This document shows, piece after piece, positions 41,181 to 50,606 of a stretch of 64,000 nucleotides of DNA. Location: the NCBI RefSeq assembly GCF_028335745.1, contig NZ_CP116477.1, forward strand, positions 3,968,001 through 4,032,000, written 5' to 3'. Position 1 is the first letter of the stretch. Each line of letters opens with the position of its first letter. The translations under genes and the position numbers were made by a program. The notes below the pieces were generated by a model, which searched no databases, was not told the DNA's origin, and saw nothing but the letters and a program-made list of their open reading frames with translations. This DNA is from Pectobacterium sp. A5351. GTDB taxonomy: Bacteria; Pseudomonadota; Gammaproteobacteria; Enterobacterales; Enterobacteriaceae.

Positions 41181-42449
41181 CTAACGTCTTTGCAAGTAAC
41201 CCATATTGTCGTTGATACGTGCCTGAATGGTGCGGAGCGTATCCTGAGTGATACATCCAGGGAACATACCTGCGGCTCTCTTAGCGAAACTGGCTGCGAC
41301 CTCACTGTATTTATCTATGATGAGATCCATTTGTGACGGTGCCAGATCTGCCTCCTGCACACCTAGTTTATGAAGCGATTTCCGAGAGATTGCTAATGCT
41401 TCCCCCATCACGTCCATTTGATGATACCCCCCTGGGCCTTCGCAGTAGGTAACATCATAGGCTGGTGCCAGTTGCCATTGCCCAGACGATGACATGATAT
41501 AGGCGAAATTCTTCGGATGATCGTCCCGGTTATTGAAAATAATGTTGAAGACAACCCGTTCAAAGGCCAGCACTTTTTCCCTGACGTCATTGGTGCATAG
41601 CTGTGTTGCGCGCAGAAAATTGGCATAGTCCAGCGAGCCGGGACTCTGGTAGTTTGCCCCAGTAAAAGCAGCCAGACTTTGCATCGGGACACGCAGACCG
41701 TTTTGCCGATCAAATCGCCTGCTGGCAAATGCCGCCTGCCCGTTGGGCAACGCAAAATATTCGGTGTCTGGCGTGCGGATATGGCATTCTCGCAGACATT
41801 GCGCATAGACGGCTTCGATAGCACAAACTTCTGGATGTTCCTGTTTGGCCGGAAACTTAAACAGCCAAGCCTCCAGACCAGAGGTAGCCGATGTTGTGAA
41901 AATTCGAGAACCTGGGGCACGATACAATAATGCTTTTGGCCTCGCCCCTTGAGGCGATCCCCCCATCAGCAATAGCCTTTGCAGAAAAGCACCACCTTCG
42001 CCATCAAGCACTTCCTGAACTTCTGTAGACAATTGGGCAAGCTGGATATCCTCAGCCACCGCTGCGACTTCAGGCTGGGAAGGTTCGAACGACATCGCTC
42101 CCATCGCATTGCTACCGATATAGGTCAACCGTTCCAAAGGGCCTATACGTGCAGCATTGAGGCCACGGAGCTTGAACAGACGATCCATCAATAACATGCC
42201 CCAACCGTCAGGAAGCGAGTCATAAGCAGGCCCCGGCAGACCCAACTGATGCAGGGGAAAATCTCGGGATAGTCTTGGACCTTTCAGGGGCAATCTGAAG
42301 GAAGATAGCTCCAGCCCACGACGAATGGCTTCCTCACTGTACTCAAACATAATCAGTGGACGCACGGTCAGTGCAGTAGAAGAAACCAACGTTCCCCATT
42401 GCCAACGCTCTCCCCAACCTTCGTAGTAAACAGCAACTTTACTCACCAT
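41181..42449 (-). CDS. HipA-type serine/threonine kinase toxin
   Basis: A 422-residue HipA-family kinase. It has an N-terminal HipA_N subdomain (VAVYYEGWGERWQWGTLVSS), the P-loop-like GGSPQGARPKALL with the Ser subject to autophosphorylation in E. coli HipA, the catalytic loop NIIFNNRDDHPKNFAYI and the metal-binding LAPAYDVTYCEG. E. coli HipA phosphorylates GltX and promotes persistence; targets here are unknown. ATG 42449 has AAGGAG just upstream and overlaps the end of the HipB-like gene by 11 bases. The longer upstream frame is discarded. Confidence 0.87.
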   Translation of the reverse strand: MVSKVAVYYEGWGERWQWGTLVSSTALTVRPLIMFEYSEEAIRRGLELSSFRLPLKGPRLSRDFPLHQLGLPGPAYDSLPDGWGMLLMDRLFKLRGLNAARIGPLERLTYIGSNAMGAMSFEPSQPEVAAVAEDIQLAQLSTEVQEVLDGEGGAFLQRLLLMGGSPQGARPKALLYRAPGSRIFTTSATSGLEAWLFKFPAKQEHPEVCAIEAVYAQCLRECHIRTPDTEYFALPNGQAAFASRRFDRQNGLRVPMQSLAAFTGANYQSPGSLDYANFLRATQLCTNDVREKVLAFERVVFNIIFNNRDDHPKNFAYIMSSSGQWQLAPAYDVTYCEGPGGYHQMDVMGEALAISRKSLHKLGVQEADLAPSQMDLIIDKYSEVAASFAKRAAGMFPGCITQDTLRTIQARINDNMGYLQRR

Positions 42450-42756
42450 CGTTGAAACTCCTTTTGATACGCTGGCGAGTAGCACTTTTTTCGTAACGTA
42501 GCAGATCATCAAGACTGTCTATCTTTGGCATGAACAGCGCTTCCAGTTCATTACCGCGTCCAAGAACCATTGCCACTCTAACCACATTCTCAAACCCAAC
42601 ATTACGCCCGGATTCCAGATTGGACACTGTGTTGACGCCAATGCCTGAGCGGGCTGCCACATCTGACTGAGTCATCTGCTGCGACAGCCGCTCCTTACGC
42701 AATCGCTGACAGAGCAGTTTGACGATCTCGTCAGGCTTACTCATAGATAAATCCAT
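42439..42756 (-). CDS. HipB-type antitoxin (XRE family)
   Basis: About 105 residues with a Cro/C1 helix-turn-helix: QQMTQSDVAARSGIGVNTVS, then NLESGRNVGFENVVRVAMVL. A C-terminal tail follows (RYEKSATRQRIKRSFNDGE). It should bind HipA and repress the operon. The start is uncertain: ATG 42756 has GAGGT about 12 bases upstream, while ATG 42744 and 42786 are in frame. It overlaps hipA by 11 bases. The pair is inserted between the glycogen operon and asd relative to E. coli. Confidence 0.83.
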   Translation of the reverse strand: MDLSMSKPDEIVKLLCQRLRKERLSQQMTQSDVAARSGIGVNTVSNLESGRNVGFENVVRVAMVLGRGNELEALFMPKIDSLDDLLRYEKSATRQRIKRSFNDGE

Positions 42757-43014
42757 AATATGGTGAGTTACCTCGAATAAATTCACTTAACACCCAATAT
42801 TATAGATTTATTCACTGCCATTCGACAGCGAAGTGGCGTTAATTTCAGCAATAAATGCGATGCCACAATCCATCAGAACCAAAATCTGACAGAGATAAGG
42901 TAAACGAGTGCAAATTGCCGAAGACGTGACTAACAGAAGGGATTCGAGCTGAGAAATCTGACGCAACACCAACTGATGTTGCGCCAGGAAAGCAGGAGGA
43001 CTATAGCAAGATAA

Positions 43015-44118
43015 CTACAGCAGGATGCGCAGCATACGGCGCAGCGGTTCAGCGGCTCCCCACAGCAGCTGATCGCCGACCGTGAAGGCGGACAGGTATT
43101 CCGGTCCCATGTTCAGTTTACGCAGACGACCCACTGGCGTAGAGAGCGTGCCGGTTACCGCAGCAGGCGTCAGCTCACGCATAGTAATATCACGATCGTT
43201 CGGCACCACTTTCACCCAATCGTTATGGGTTGCCAGCAGTTGTTCGATTTCCGGCAGCGCCACGTCTTTTTTCAGTTTGATGGTGAATGCCTGGCTGTGG
43301 CAGCGCAGTGCGCCGACGCGTACGCAGAGGCCATCAACAGGAATGACGCTGTTGGTACCCAGAATCTTGTTGGTTTCCGCCTGACCTTTCCACTCTTCAC
43401 GGCTCTGGCCGTTGTCCAGTTGCTTGTCGATCCACGGAATCAGACTTCCGGCCAACGGCACGCCGAAGTTATCGGTCGGCAGCGAACCGCTACGGGTCAG
43501 CGCAGTCACTTTACGTTCGATATCCAGAATCGCAGAAGCTGGATCCTGTAGCTCTTTCGCCACTTCACCGTGCAGCGCGCCCATCTGGGTCAGCAGCTCA
43601 CGCATGTGACGCGCACCGCCGCCAGAAGCAGCCTGATACGTCGCGGCAGAAACCCACTCCACCAGATTGTTGGCAAACAGGCCGCCCAATGACATCAGCA
43701 TCAGGCTGACGGTACAGTTACCGCCGGCAAAGGTTTTGATGCCTTTATCCAGCCCCTGCTGAATCACCCCGTGGTTAACCGGATCCAGAATAATAATCGC
43801 GTCATCTTTCATACGCAGCGAGGACGCGGCATCGATCCAATAACCCTGCCAGCCACTTTCACGCAGCTTCGGGTAGACTTCATTGGTATAATCGCCGCCC
43901 TGACAGGTAATGATGATGTCCAGCGCACGCAGGGCTTCGATATTATAAGCATCCTGCAACACGCCTTGATGACCACCCAGCGCCGGAGCAGGTTCGCCGT
44001 GCTGAGAAGTCGAGAAGAATACCGGGTGAATCACATCAAAGTCGCGTTCTTCCACCATGCGCTGCATGAGAACCGAGCCGACCATACCGCGCCAGCCAAT
44101 AAAACCAACATTTTTCAT
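43015..44118 (-). CDS. asd: Aspartate-semialdehyde dehydrogenase
   Basis: A 367-residue cytoplasmic enzyme that reduces aspartyl phosphate to aspartate semialdehyde, the branch point to lysine, diaminopimelate, threonine and methionine. It has the NADP-binding N-terminus [20 protein letters not shown], the catalytic Cys in [17 protein letters not shown] and the catalytic His in [15 protein letters not shown]. The length equals that in E. coli. It is divergent from yhgN. The 297-base gap between them contains no gene. Confidence 0.97.
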   Translation of the reverse strand: MKNVGFIGWRGMVGSVLMQRMVEERDFDVIHPVFFSTSQHGEPAPALGGHQGVLQDAYNIEALRALDIIITCQGGDYTNEVYPKLRESGWQGYWIDAASSLRMKDDAIIILDPVNHGVIQQGLDKGIKTFAGGNCTVSLMLMSLGGLFANNLVEWVSAATYQAASGGGARHMRELLTQMGALHGEVAKELQDPASAILDIERKVTALTRSGSLPTDNFGVPLAGSLIPWIDKQLDNGQSREEWKGQAETNKILGTNSVIPVDGLCVRVGALRCHSQAFTIKLKKDVALPEIEQLLATHNDWVKVVPNDRDITMRELTPAAVTGTLSTPVGRLRKLNMGPEYLSAFTVGDQLLWGAAEPLRRMLRILL

Positions 44119-44415
44119 GGTAACTGTCCTGCTTTGGGGGTAACAAAAAGAATTGTGGCTAACGTCGATAGCGCCTGGTTATTGCTGACTCAGTGATCTG
44201 CCGCAGAAGGTGCGCGTGTCGTGTCGTAAACCCGTAAATAATTGTGTCATTCAGCCTTACAAAATGTACATAAAGTCGCAAGTGAATTTATTCGATAGTA
44301 CGGCATTTTTCAGCAGTCATTCTAATATCATCGACCGCGTACAGGATAACAACGTTGACCAGCCCGTGAAGATGGCTCAGGTCAGGAAACAAGGTTTCGG
44401 GAGTAAAAAACCAAC

Positions 44416-45009
44416 ATGACAGAAATGATCTCCGCAACGGTGCTGCTGTTGCTCATTATGGATCCACTCGGCAACCTGCCGATTTTTATGTCCGTGCTCA
44501 AGCACCTCGACCCCAAACGCCGGCGCGTGGTGCTGATCCGTGAAATGCTGATCGCACTTGGTCTGATGCTGATTTTCCTGTTTGCGGGCGAACGCATTTT
44601 GGCGTTCCTGAATCTGCGTACCGAAACCGTGTCCATTTCCGGCGGTATCGTGCTGTTCCTTATCGCGATTCGTATGATTTTCCCCTCGCAGGAAGGCAAC
44701 AGCAGCGGTCTGCCAGCCGGTGAAGAACCGTTTCTGGTGCCCATGGCGATTCCACTGGTGGCAGGGCCGTCGATCCTGGCGGCGCTGATGCTACTTTCCC
44801 ACCAGTACCCTAATCAGCTCCCCCACCTGACGCTGGCGCTGTTTATCGCCTGGAGCATCTCTTTCATTATCCTGCTGATGTCCAATGTGTTCTTGCGTTT
44901 GCTGGGTGAGAAAGGCGTGAGTGCGCTGGAGAAATTGATGGGGTTGATTCTGGTGATGCTATCGACGCAGATGTTCCTCGACGGCGTACGCGCTTATATG
45001 AAGCTATAG
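44416..45009 (+). CDS. yhgN: MarC/NAAT-family membrane protein YhgN
   Basis: A 197-residue inner-membrane protein with six predicted helices. MDPLGNLPIFMSVLKHLDPK, ETVSISGGIVLFLIAIRMIF and LPAGEEPFLVPMAIPLVAGP match the YhgN branch of the MarC family. The function of these proteins is poorly defined and the drug-transport idea for MarC has not held up. The divergent asd neighbour is conserved with E. coli. A GC-rich hairpin follows. Confidence 0.94.
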   Translation: MTEMISATVLLLLIMDPLGNLPIFMSVLKHLDPKRRRVVLIREMLIALGLMLIFLFAGERILAFLNLRTETVSISGGIVLFLIAIRMIFPSQEGNSSGLPAGEEPFLVPMAIPLVAGPSILAALMLLSHQYPNQLPHLTLALFIAWSISFIILLMSNVFLRLLGEKGVSALEKLMGLILVMLSTQMFLDGVRAYMKL

Positions 45010-45066
45010 CCGCATCGTTGCCTCCCTGTGTCTTAGTCACATTTTTTATGCCGACTCATGTCAAAA

Positions 45067-45088
45067 CCCTCCTCCACAAGGAGGAGGG
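45067..45088. terminator. Hairpin between convergent yhgN and gluconate permease
   Basis: CCCTCCTCC - ACAA - GGAGGAGGG is a perfect 9-bp stem between convergent genes. There is no strong T run, so Rho-independent function is only likely. Confidence 0.6.
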
Positions 45089-45097
45089 CTAAACACA

Positions 45098-46474
45098 TCA
45101 GAACAAAATACTACCTATCCCTGCCAGCAGGAACGCGATGGTGCCGAGCAGCGTTTCCATCACCGTCCAGGTTTTCAGCGTCGTTTTCTCATCCATTTCG
45201 AGGAAGCGACTGACCAGCCAGAAGCCAGAGTCATTCACATGCGACAACACCGTCGCACCGCCCGCAATTGCGACCACAATAAAGCACAGGTCAAACTGGC
45301 TTAACCCTGTCGTTGCCGCCACAGTCGGTGCCATCAGCGCCGCTGTCGTCGTCAGTGCTACCGTTGCAGACCCTTGGGCAACACGCAACGCCATCGATAC
45401 CACGAACGCCGCCACAATAACCGGCATTCCGGTATCCGCCAAGGCACCAGACAACGCATTGCCGATGCCACTGGCACGCAGAACGCCACCGAACATGCCG
45501 CCAGCTCCCGTAACCAGAATAATCGAGCAAATCGGACCTAACGCCCCGTCACAAATTTTTTCAAGGTGTGAGCCACTCTTGCGGCCACTAAAGACCATCA
45601 GCGCGAAGAACACCGTAATCAATAGCGCAACCGGGGTTTTCCCCAACATCCGCAAGAACTGTACGACGCCATTGTCGCCACTCACGATACCCATCACCGT
45701 CAGCGTATTCAGCCCCGTATCAAGGAAGATCAACACCAATGGCAACAACAGGATGCTCAATACCACGGAAAAGCGCGGTGGTTTAACTGTCGAATCGGTT
45801 TCAACCGCAGACAGAAAACTTGACGGCAGCTTGATGTCGAATTTTTTCCCCGCGTACAAGCCATAGAGATAGCCGCCGAAATACCAGGTTGGCAGCGCAA
45901 TGAGGGTACCGATAATCACCAGTAATCCAATGTTAGCACCTAACAATTCGCTGGCAGCAACCGGGCCGGGATGGGGGGGAACCAGTGCATGCATTGCTGC
46001 AAACGCCCCTGCGGCAGGGAAAGCATATTTTAATGTCGAACCACCGAAGCGTTTTGCGACACTAAAAATAATCGGCAGCATCACGACCAGGCCCGCATCG
46101 AAGAAGATCGGGAAGCCAAACAATAGAGAGGCGACACCCAGCGCGAAAGGCGCACGATGTTCGCCAAATTTATTAATCAGGGTATCGGCTAAGACATTCG
46201 CCCCCCCAGTCACCTCCAGCAGTCGGCCAATCATGGCTCCCAGTCCCACCAACAGCGCGACAGATGCCAACGTACTGCCGAAACCACTGAGCAGCATAGG
46301 AACCACTTTTTCATAAGGGGTTTTCGTTACCAGTGCGGTGATCACACTGACCAACGTCAGTGCCAGAAACGCATGGATTTTAAAGCGCATAATCAGCACC
46401 AGTAACAGTGCGACTGCACCAGCGGCAATGGTCAATAACACACTGGCGCTATAGGCGGAGGTGATTTCTGTCAT
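45098..46474 (-). CDS. GntP-family gluconate:proton symporter
   Basis: A 458-residue inner-membrane transporter with about twelve hydrophobic segments. Family landmarks include FLALTLVSVITALVTKTPYE, the periplasmic loop HALVPPHPGPVAASELLGAN, RVAQGSATVALTTTAALMAP and VLSHVNDSGFWLVSRFLEMD. It sits next to gntK and gntR with GntR-type operators in the divergent promoter, so gluconate is the probable substrate. I cannot tell from sequence alone whether it is best called GntT, GntU or GntP. Confidence 0.88.
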   Translation of the reverse strand: MTEITSAYSASVLLTIAAGAVALLLVLIMRFKIHAFLALTLVSVITALVTKTPYEKVVPMLLSGFGSTLASVALLVGLGAMIGRLLEVTGGANVLADTLINKFGEHRAPFALGVASLLFGFPIFFDAGLVVMLPIIFSVAKRFGGSTLKYAFPAAGAFAAMHALVPPHPGPVAASELLGANIGLLVIIGTLIALPTWYFGGYLYGLYAGKKFDIKLPSSFLSAVETDSTVKPPRFSVVLSILLLPLVLIFLDTGLNTLTVMGIVSGDNGVVQFLRMLGKTPVALLITVFFALMVFSGRKSGSHLEKICDGALGPICSIILVTGAGGMFGGVLRASGIGNALSGALADTGMPVIVAAFVVSMALRVAQGSATVALTTTAALMAPTVAATTGLSQFDLCFIVVAIAGGATVLSHVNDSGFWLVSRFLEMDEKTTLKTWTVMETLLGTIAFLLAGIGSILF

Positions 46475-46520
46475 CGTTAATAATCTCTTTAGGGCACTCG
46501 GTCTGGATTGACTGATTGTT

Positions 46521-46536
46521 TGTGAGGTGTATCACA
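46521..46536. promoter_or_regulatory. CRP site in the gluconate divergent promoter
   Basis: TGTGA-GGTGTA-TCACA is a perfect match to the core CRP consensus TGTGA-N6-TCACA. Confidence 0.85.
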
Positions 46537-46543
46537 TCATCAT

Positions 46544-46573
46544 TTGATACCGGTAACATGATACGGGTAACAT
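46544..46573. promoter_or_regulatory. Two overlapping GntR operators
   Basis: TTGATACCGGTAACAT (46544-46559) and ATGATACGGGTAACAT (46558-46573) both resemble the GntR operator ATGTTACC-GGTAACAT. They lie 15-40 bases from the CRP site between the divergent permease and gntK genes. Confidence 0.75.
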
Positions 46574-46632
46574 GTTAAAATCAGGAACCATTAAGTACCA
46601 TTTAATTTACATTTTGAGATAGAGATCAAATT

Positions 46633-47145
46633 ATGTCAGGTCGAAGCATTATTCTGATGGGCGTATCAGGCAGTGGAAAATCCTCAGTTGGCGCTGAACT
46701 TGGCCGCGCCATTCAGGCAAAATTTATTGACGGCGACGATCTGCACCCGCGTGCGAATATCCAGAAAATGGCCAGTGGCACACCGCTAAACGACGACGAT
46801 CGCGCACCGTGGCTGGAGCGGCTCAGCGATGTCGCCTATAGCCTGGCACACAAAAACGAGATCGGCATCATCGTCTGTTCCGCGCTGAAAAAGCGTTACC
46901 GTGACCGCCTGCGCGAAGGGAACGAAAAGATGGTGTTTATCTATTTGAAAGGCAGCTTTGAGCTGGTGCTGGAACGTCACAAAGCCAGGGCAGGCCACTT
47001 TATGCCAACAGACCTGCTGAAAAGCCAGTTCGATGCGCTGGAAGAACCGGGCAGCGATGAACCGGATGTCCTGAAGGTCGATATTAACGGCACCCGCGAA
47101 GAAGTCGTACAGCGCTGTGTTGACGCACTGCGCACGGCTGGCTAA
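46633..47145 (+). CDS. gntK: Gluconokinase
   Basis: A 170-residue P-loop kinase that phosphorylates gluconate to 6-phosphogluconate. It has Walker A LMGVSGSGKSSVGAELG, the substrate region FIDGDDLHPRANIQKMASG followed by PLNDDDRAPWLERL, and the lid GHFMPTDLLKSQFDALEEP. It is the thermoresistant GntK type. It is divergent from the permease and convergent with gntR nine bases away. GntR and CRP sites lie in the upstream gap. Confidence 0.95.
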   Translation: MSGRSIILMGVSGSGKSSVGAELGRAIQAKFIDGDDLHPRANIQKMASGTPLNDDDRAPWLERLSDVAYSLAHKNEIGIIVCSALKKRYRDRLREGNEKMVFIYLKGSFELVLERHKARAGHFMPTDLLKSQFDALEEPGSDEPDVLKVDINGTREEVVQRCVDALRTAG

Positions 47146-47154
47146 CGCCGCCGC

Positions 47155-48150
47155 TTAAAGGCTTTCGCCGTCCAGCAGAGTAAATCCGACATCGATCATA
47201 TCCAGTGAGACTGGCTCGCCCCGCAGACGAGCCAGCAAACGTTCGGTGCCGACACGCCCCATGTGCTCACGCGGCGTCAATACGCTAGCCAACTTCGGCA
47301 CCATCGCCTGACCGATGTCGTGCCCGTGAAAACCCGCGACGCCGATATCTTCCGGCACACGCAATCCCTGCCGCTGGCATTCAAACATCGCGCCGACGGC
47401 TAAATCGTCATTAGTACAAAATACGCTATCGACCTGCGGGTATTCCTCCTGCGTCTGCCGCAGCAGTTCGCCACCAAGTGAATAGGAAGAGGCTCGCTCG
47501 CTCATCACGCAATAGCTCTTGAGCCCGCTTTCCCACATCGCTTGTTCATAGCCCCGGCAGCGCATGATCGTACGCTCATCCTGCCGCGCCCCGAGATAAA
47601 CGATATGGCTGTGCCCCAGTGCGACCATACGCAGCGTCATCTGGCGGGCGGCTTCAACATTATCAAATCCGACGGCCATATCCAGGCAGGGCGAAACAGA
47701 ATCCATCAGTTCCACCACCGGAATGCCGGCGACGTCCAGCATCTGACGCGTTCGCGGCGTGTGGGTACGTTCAGCCAGAATCAGCCCATCGATGTGATAC
47801 GACAGCAGTGAAGTCAGGCGCTGCTCTTCTCTGTCAGGATGATAGCCATAGTGCGCCAGCATGGTCTGGTAGCCGTGCGCTTCCGCCGTGTGTTCAATCC
47901 CGCGTAATACCTCAGCGAAAACCTGATTGGTTAATGACGGCAACAGCACCCCAATCGCCCGACTGGTGGAACTGGCAAGCATATTCGGCGCGAGATTGGG
48001 AATATAGCCCAGCTCATCCAATGCAATAGCGATCTTTTCCTGCAACGCGGCTGACACCTGCGCAGGATTACGCAAATAGCGGCTTACCGTCATTTTGGTA
48101 ATCCCAACGCGGTCAGCAACATCCTGGAGAACGGGTCTTTTCTTCTTCAT
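47155..48150 (-). CDS. gntR: Gluconate operon repressor GntR (LacI family)
   Basis: A 331-residue LacI-family regulator with N-terminal helix-turn-helix PVLQDVADRVGITKMTVSRY, hinge LGYIPNLAPNMLAS, and a sugar-binding-protein-like core (IGVLLPSLTNQVFAEVLRGI, VFCTNDDLAVGAMFECQRQG, GVAGFHGHDIGQAMVPKLAS). It matches E. coli GntR, which is released from DNA by gluconate. Its likely targets are the two operators at 46544-46573. It is transcribed convergently to gntK. Confidence 0.93.
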   Translation of the reverse strand: MKKKRPVLQDVADRVGITKMTVSRYLRNPAQVSAALQEKIAIALDELGYIPNLAPNMLASSTSRAIGVLLPSLTNQVFAEVLRGIEHTAEAHGYQTMLAHYGYHPDREEQRLTSLLSYHIDGLILAERTHTPRTRQMLDVAGIPVVELMDSVSPCLDMAVGFDNVEAARQMTLRMVALGHSHIVYLGARQDERTIMRCRGYEQAMWESGLKSYCVMSERASSYSLGGELLRQTQEEYPQVDSVFCTNDDLAVGAMFECQRQGLRVPEDIGVAGFHGHDIGQAMVPKLASVLTPREHMGRVGTERLLARLRGEPVSLDMIDVGFTLLDGESL

Positions 48151-48257
48151 CGTCGACTAAAAATGCCTGAAAAACAGTAAGCTAAGTCTAGCAAAAAAAG
48201 CATGAAGAAAGTAAAGGCAAAGGGGCAGAATCTGCATGATAACGTGAGGTTTTTAAG

Positions 48258-48292
48258 AAAATAAAAAGCCTGCGTCTTTCCTACGCAGGCTT
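48258..48292 (-). terminator. Intrinsic terminator after yhhW
   Basis: On the minus strand AAGCCTGCGTAGG - GACGCAGGCTTTTTATTTT forms a strong stem with a T-rich tail. Confidence 0.85.
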
Positions 48293-48314
48293 CTGTGTGA
48301 TGACTTAGCCATTG

Positions 48315-49010
48315 TTATACTGGCGGCAAATCAAACAGCAGGATTTCGCTGTCCTCACTGGCGTGGACGGAGATCGCCGTTTCGTCCCAGACCGCAAACG
48401 CATCGCTGGTTTCCGCTTTCTGGCCGTTAATCTCTACCGTACCGCGCACCACCTGCACCCAGACGCGGCGTTCAGCCTGAATCTGATACACCGATTGCTC
48501 CTGCGCTTTCAGCGCCCAACGCCACAACGTCATGTCCTGAAAGACTTTCAGCGAGCCTTCACGCGCATCCGGGGACAGCACCAGTTGACGCCCTTGCTGC
48601 ACATCAAAGCGCTTCTGCTCGTAGCGCGGCGTCAGCCCAGTTTTTTCCGGGATAATCCAGATTTGATACAGGTGCAGCGGTTCGTCTTTGCTGGCATTGT
48701 ATTCAGAGTGACGAATGCCCGTGCCTGCACTCATAATCTGGAATTCACCCGCTGGCACCTGCTCTTTATTTCCCATGCTATCCTGATGTTCAACCGCACC
48801 GGACAATACATAGGTCAGAATTTCCATATCTTTATGCGGGTGTGTGCCAAAGCCCTGACCACCTTCGATAACGTCTTCATTAATCACACGCAGTGCCGAA
48901 AATCCCATGAAATCAGGATCGTAATAATCGGCGAATGAGAACGTGTGCCAGCTGTCGAGCCAGCCGTGATTCGCATGTCCGCGATCTTGCGCTTGACGTA
49001 AATAGATCAT
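48315..49010 (-). CDS. yhhW: Pirin-family bicupin (quercetin dioxygenase-like) YhhW
   Basis: A 231-residue cytoplasmic bicupin of the pirin family; the E. coli homologue has quercetin 2,3-dioxygenase activity in vitro. The metal site is GFGTHPHKDMEILTYVLSG (two His) with a further His and Glu in GTGIRHSEYN. The protein is full length. It lies next to ryhB and near gntR as in E. coli, which supports orthology. The physiological substrate is not known. An imperfect hairpin, CACC-CTGTTC / GAACAG-GGTG, occurs upstream near 49081-49112. Confidence 0.92.
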   Translation of the reverse strand: MIYLRQAQDRGHANHGWLDSWHTFSFADYYDPDFMGFSALRVINEDVIEGGQGFGTHPHKDMEILTYVLSGAVEHQDSMGNKEQVPAGEFQIMSAGTGIRHSEYNASKDEPLHLYQIWIIPEKTGLTPRYEQKRFDVQQGRQLVLSPDAREGSLKVFQDMTLWRWALKAQEQSVYQIQAERRVWVQVVRGTVEINGQKAETSDAFAVWDETAISVHASEDSEILLFDLPPV

Positions 49011-49131
49011 GTTATTTCCTCCCGCGTTTTTGATAAGGAAAGTGTAACGGGCGGTGGTAAATAAGATAGCGCAAAAAACTCACCGCTCTGTTCGAAAAAT
49101 CAGAACAGGGTGAAGGGTAAAAAAGGAAGGC

Positions 49132-49270
49132 AAAAAAAAAAGCCAGCACCCGAGCTGGCTAAATAATACTGGAAGCAATGTGAGCAATGTCGTGCCTTCA
49201 CAGGGAAGCCGAATCGTCATGAACACCATCAATAACTAACACAGGCGCATGACATCGTTCCCCGGAACGC
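49132..49270 (-). ncRNA. ryhB: RyhB iron-stress small RNA, extended 5' part
   Basis: On the minus strand the RyhB target-pairing core appears: CACGACATTGCTCACATTGC followed by TTCCAGTATTA. Next comes the terminator stem TAGCCAGC / GCTGGCTTTTTTTTT, ending near 49132. I place the start near 49270, about seven bases after a TATTAT -10 box (49282-49277) that lies inside a Fur box. This gives ~139 nt against ~90 in E. coli; the extra length lies 5' of the core and contains its own hairpin (CGTTCC / GGAACG). RyhB, with Hfq, represses mRNAs of iron-using proteins when iron is scarce. The 5' end is predicted, not measured. Confidence 0.88.
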
Positions 49271-49275
49271 ACAGC

Positions 49276-49294
49276 AATAATAATCATTATCATT
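49276..49294 (-). promoter_or_regulatory. Fur box overlapping the ryhB promoter
   Basis: On the minus strand AATGATAATGATTATTATT closely matches the 19-bp Fur box GATAATGATAATCATTATC and covers the predicted -10 element. Confidence 0.85.
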
Positions 49295-49406
49295 CGCACT
49301 TGTAAAGTGCTTTTTGCGATAAATTCTTATTCTCAATACGAGTCGAAGGATTACTTGCAGGGATCTCCAAACCTGACTTCCCACTCTCATCCAATGAGTT
49401 CATCAG

Positions 49407-50606
49407 CTAGGAAGACTGAACCTGATGAATAGAACCAGATAATGACACCTGTCGATATGCCAACACCGACGAGTACAATGCCAACAGGCAACAGCAAAAT
49501 GAGAAAAGGAACATAGCAGGATAGCCAAAAACAGAAACTATGATGCCCCCGATAAATCCAGAAAATAAAATGCCAATATCAAAGCAAGATTCATAGGTAC
49601 TGAGAGCAAGACCGAGATGCTCTTCCGGCATACTTTTTAAAGCAGGAAGAGCGAGCAACGGATATACCATAGATAAACCAAATCCTGTAAGGAAAGAACC
49701 CAGCATTGCCTCATACGGATGGGATGATAAGCCGATCAACAACAGACCTACCGCCTCAATTGTCAGTGAGAATAGAGTCATTTTTAACCCCGAACTGTCA
49801 GCCTTCCAACCAAGAGTCAGCCTCGAAATAACATAGCCCACGCCAAAAAGAGCAAGCGCAACAGCCGAATCTTCTCCCCAGTCATTCTGTATGAAATAAA
49901 GAACTAAAAAAGTGGTAATAGAGGCATAACCAATATTAGCTAATGAAAAACCAGATCCGGCTTTCCATATTCTTTTAACAGCAAATAATAGTGTCGCGTG
50001 TGTCTTATTCGGATGCACAGCTACAGGCTTGACGATTAAAACGATAATAAACCCTAGGGCGGGTAAAATCGTCATTATAATCGCGGATAGGGTGATCCCA
50101 GTGTGATAATAAGACCATATGCCAAAATAATTACCAATAGCTAATCCAAGAAACATTGCTATTCCAACCCAAGACATAATTTTACCTGCATGCTCCCTTC
50201 CAACCAAGCCAATCGGCCAAGTGCCACTACAGGTAAAAATAAGACTCTCACCTATTCCCATCAATATACGTGAAATAATTATTACAGCAAAAACCGCTTT
50301 TCCTGGGTCCAGAAATGCAAATGATAGATAGCATAATAAACCAGAAAAAACAGTTAAAAATAAACCTACCACCATCCCTTTCCTCGGGCCATGATTATCA
50401 GAATATCGACCAGCGAGCGCACGTGATAGCAAGGTGGACACAGACTCAACCGCAACCACAAGACCAACATAAAATGCAGAATACTCAAGCACTTTATTAA
50501 CATATAAAGGAAGGATTGCCAGTGACAACCCTAGGCTGACAATAGCTAAAAATAGTATACTTGCAACACAGATCGCAGCAATAATATTATTTTTTATCTT
50601 GTACAT
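49407..50606 (-). CDS. MFS exporter of the island operon
   Basis: A 399-residue major facilitator protein with twelve hydrophobic segments. The conserved loop after helix 2 is RYSDNHGPRKGMVVG, and RILMGIGESLIFTCSGTWP lies in helix 4. The best start is ATG 50606 (MYKIKNNIIAAICV), which has AAGGA seven bases upstream; ATG 50621 is in frame. It overlaps the formyltransferase gene by 20 bases and is the last of six coupled genes. Similar drug/arabinose-type MFS proteins export small molecules, so it probably exports the cluster's product and gives self-protection. Base composition is AT-rich like the rest of the island. Confidence 0.87.
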   Translation of the reverse strand: MYKIKNNIIAAICVASILFLAIVSLGLSLAILPLYVNKVLEYSAFYVGLVVAVESVSTLLSRALAGRYSDNHGPRKGMVVGLFLTVFSGLLCYLSFAFLDPGKAVFAVIIISRILMGIGESLIFTCSGTWPIGLVGREHAGKIMSWVGIAMFLGLAIGNYFGIWSYYHTGITLSAIIMTILPALGFIIVLIVKPVAVHPNKTHATLLFAVKRIWKAGSGFSLANIGYASITTFLVLYFIQNDWGEDSAVALALFGVGYVISRLTLGWKADSSGLKMTLFSLTIEAVGLLLIGLSSHPYEAMLGSFLTGFGLSMVYPLLALPALKSMPEEHLGLALSTYESCFDIGILFSGFIGGIIVSVFGYPAMFLFSFCCCLLALYSSVLAYRQVSLSGSIHQVQSS

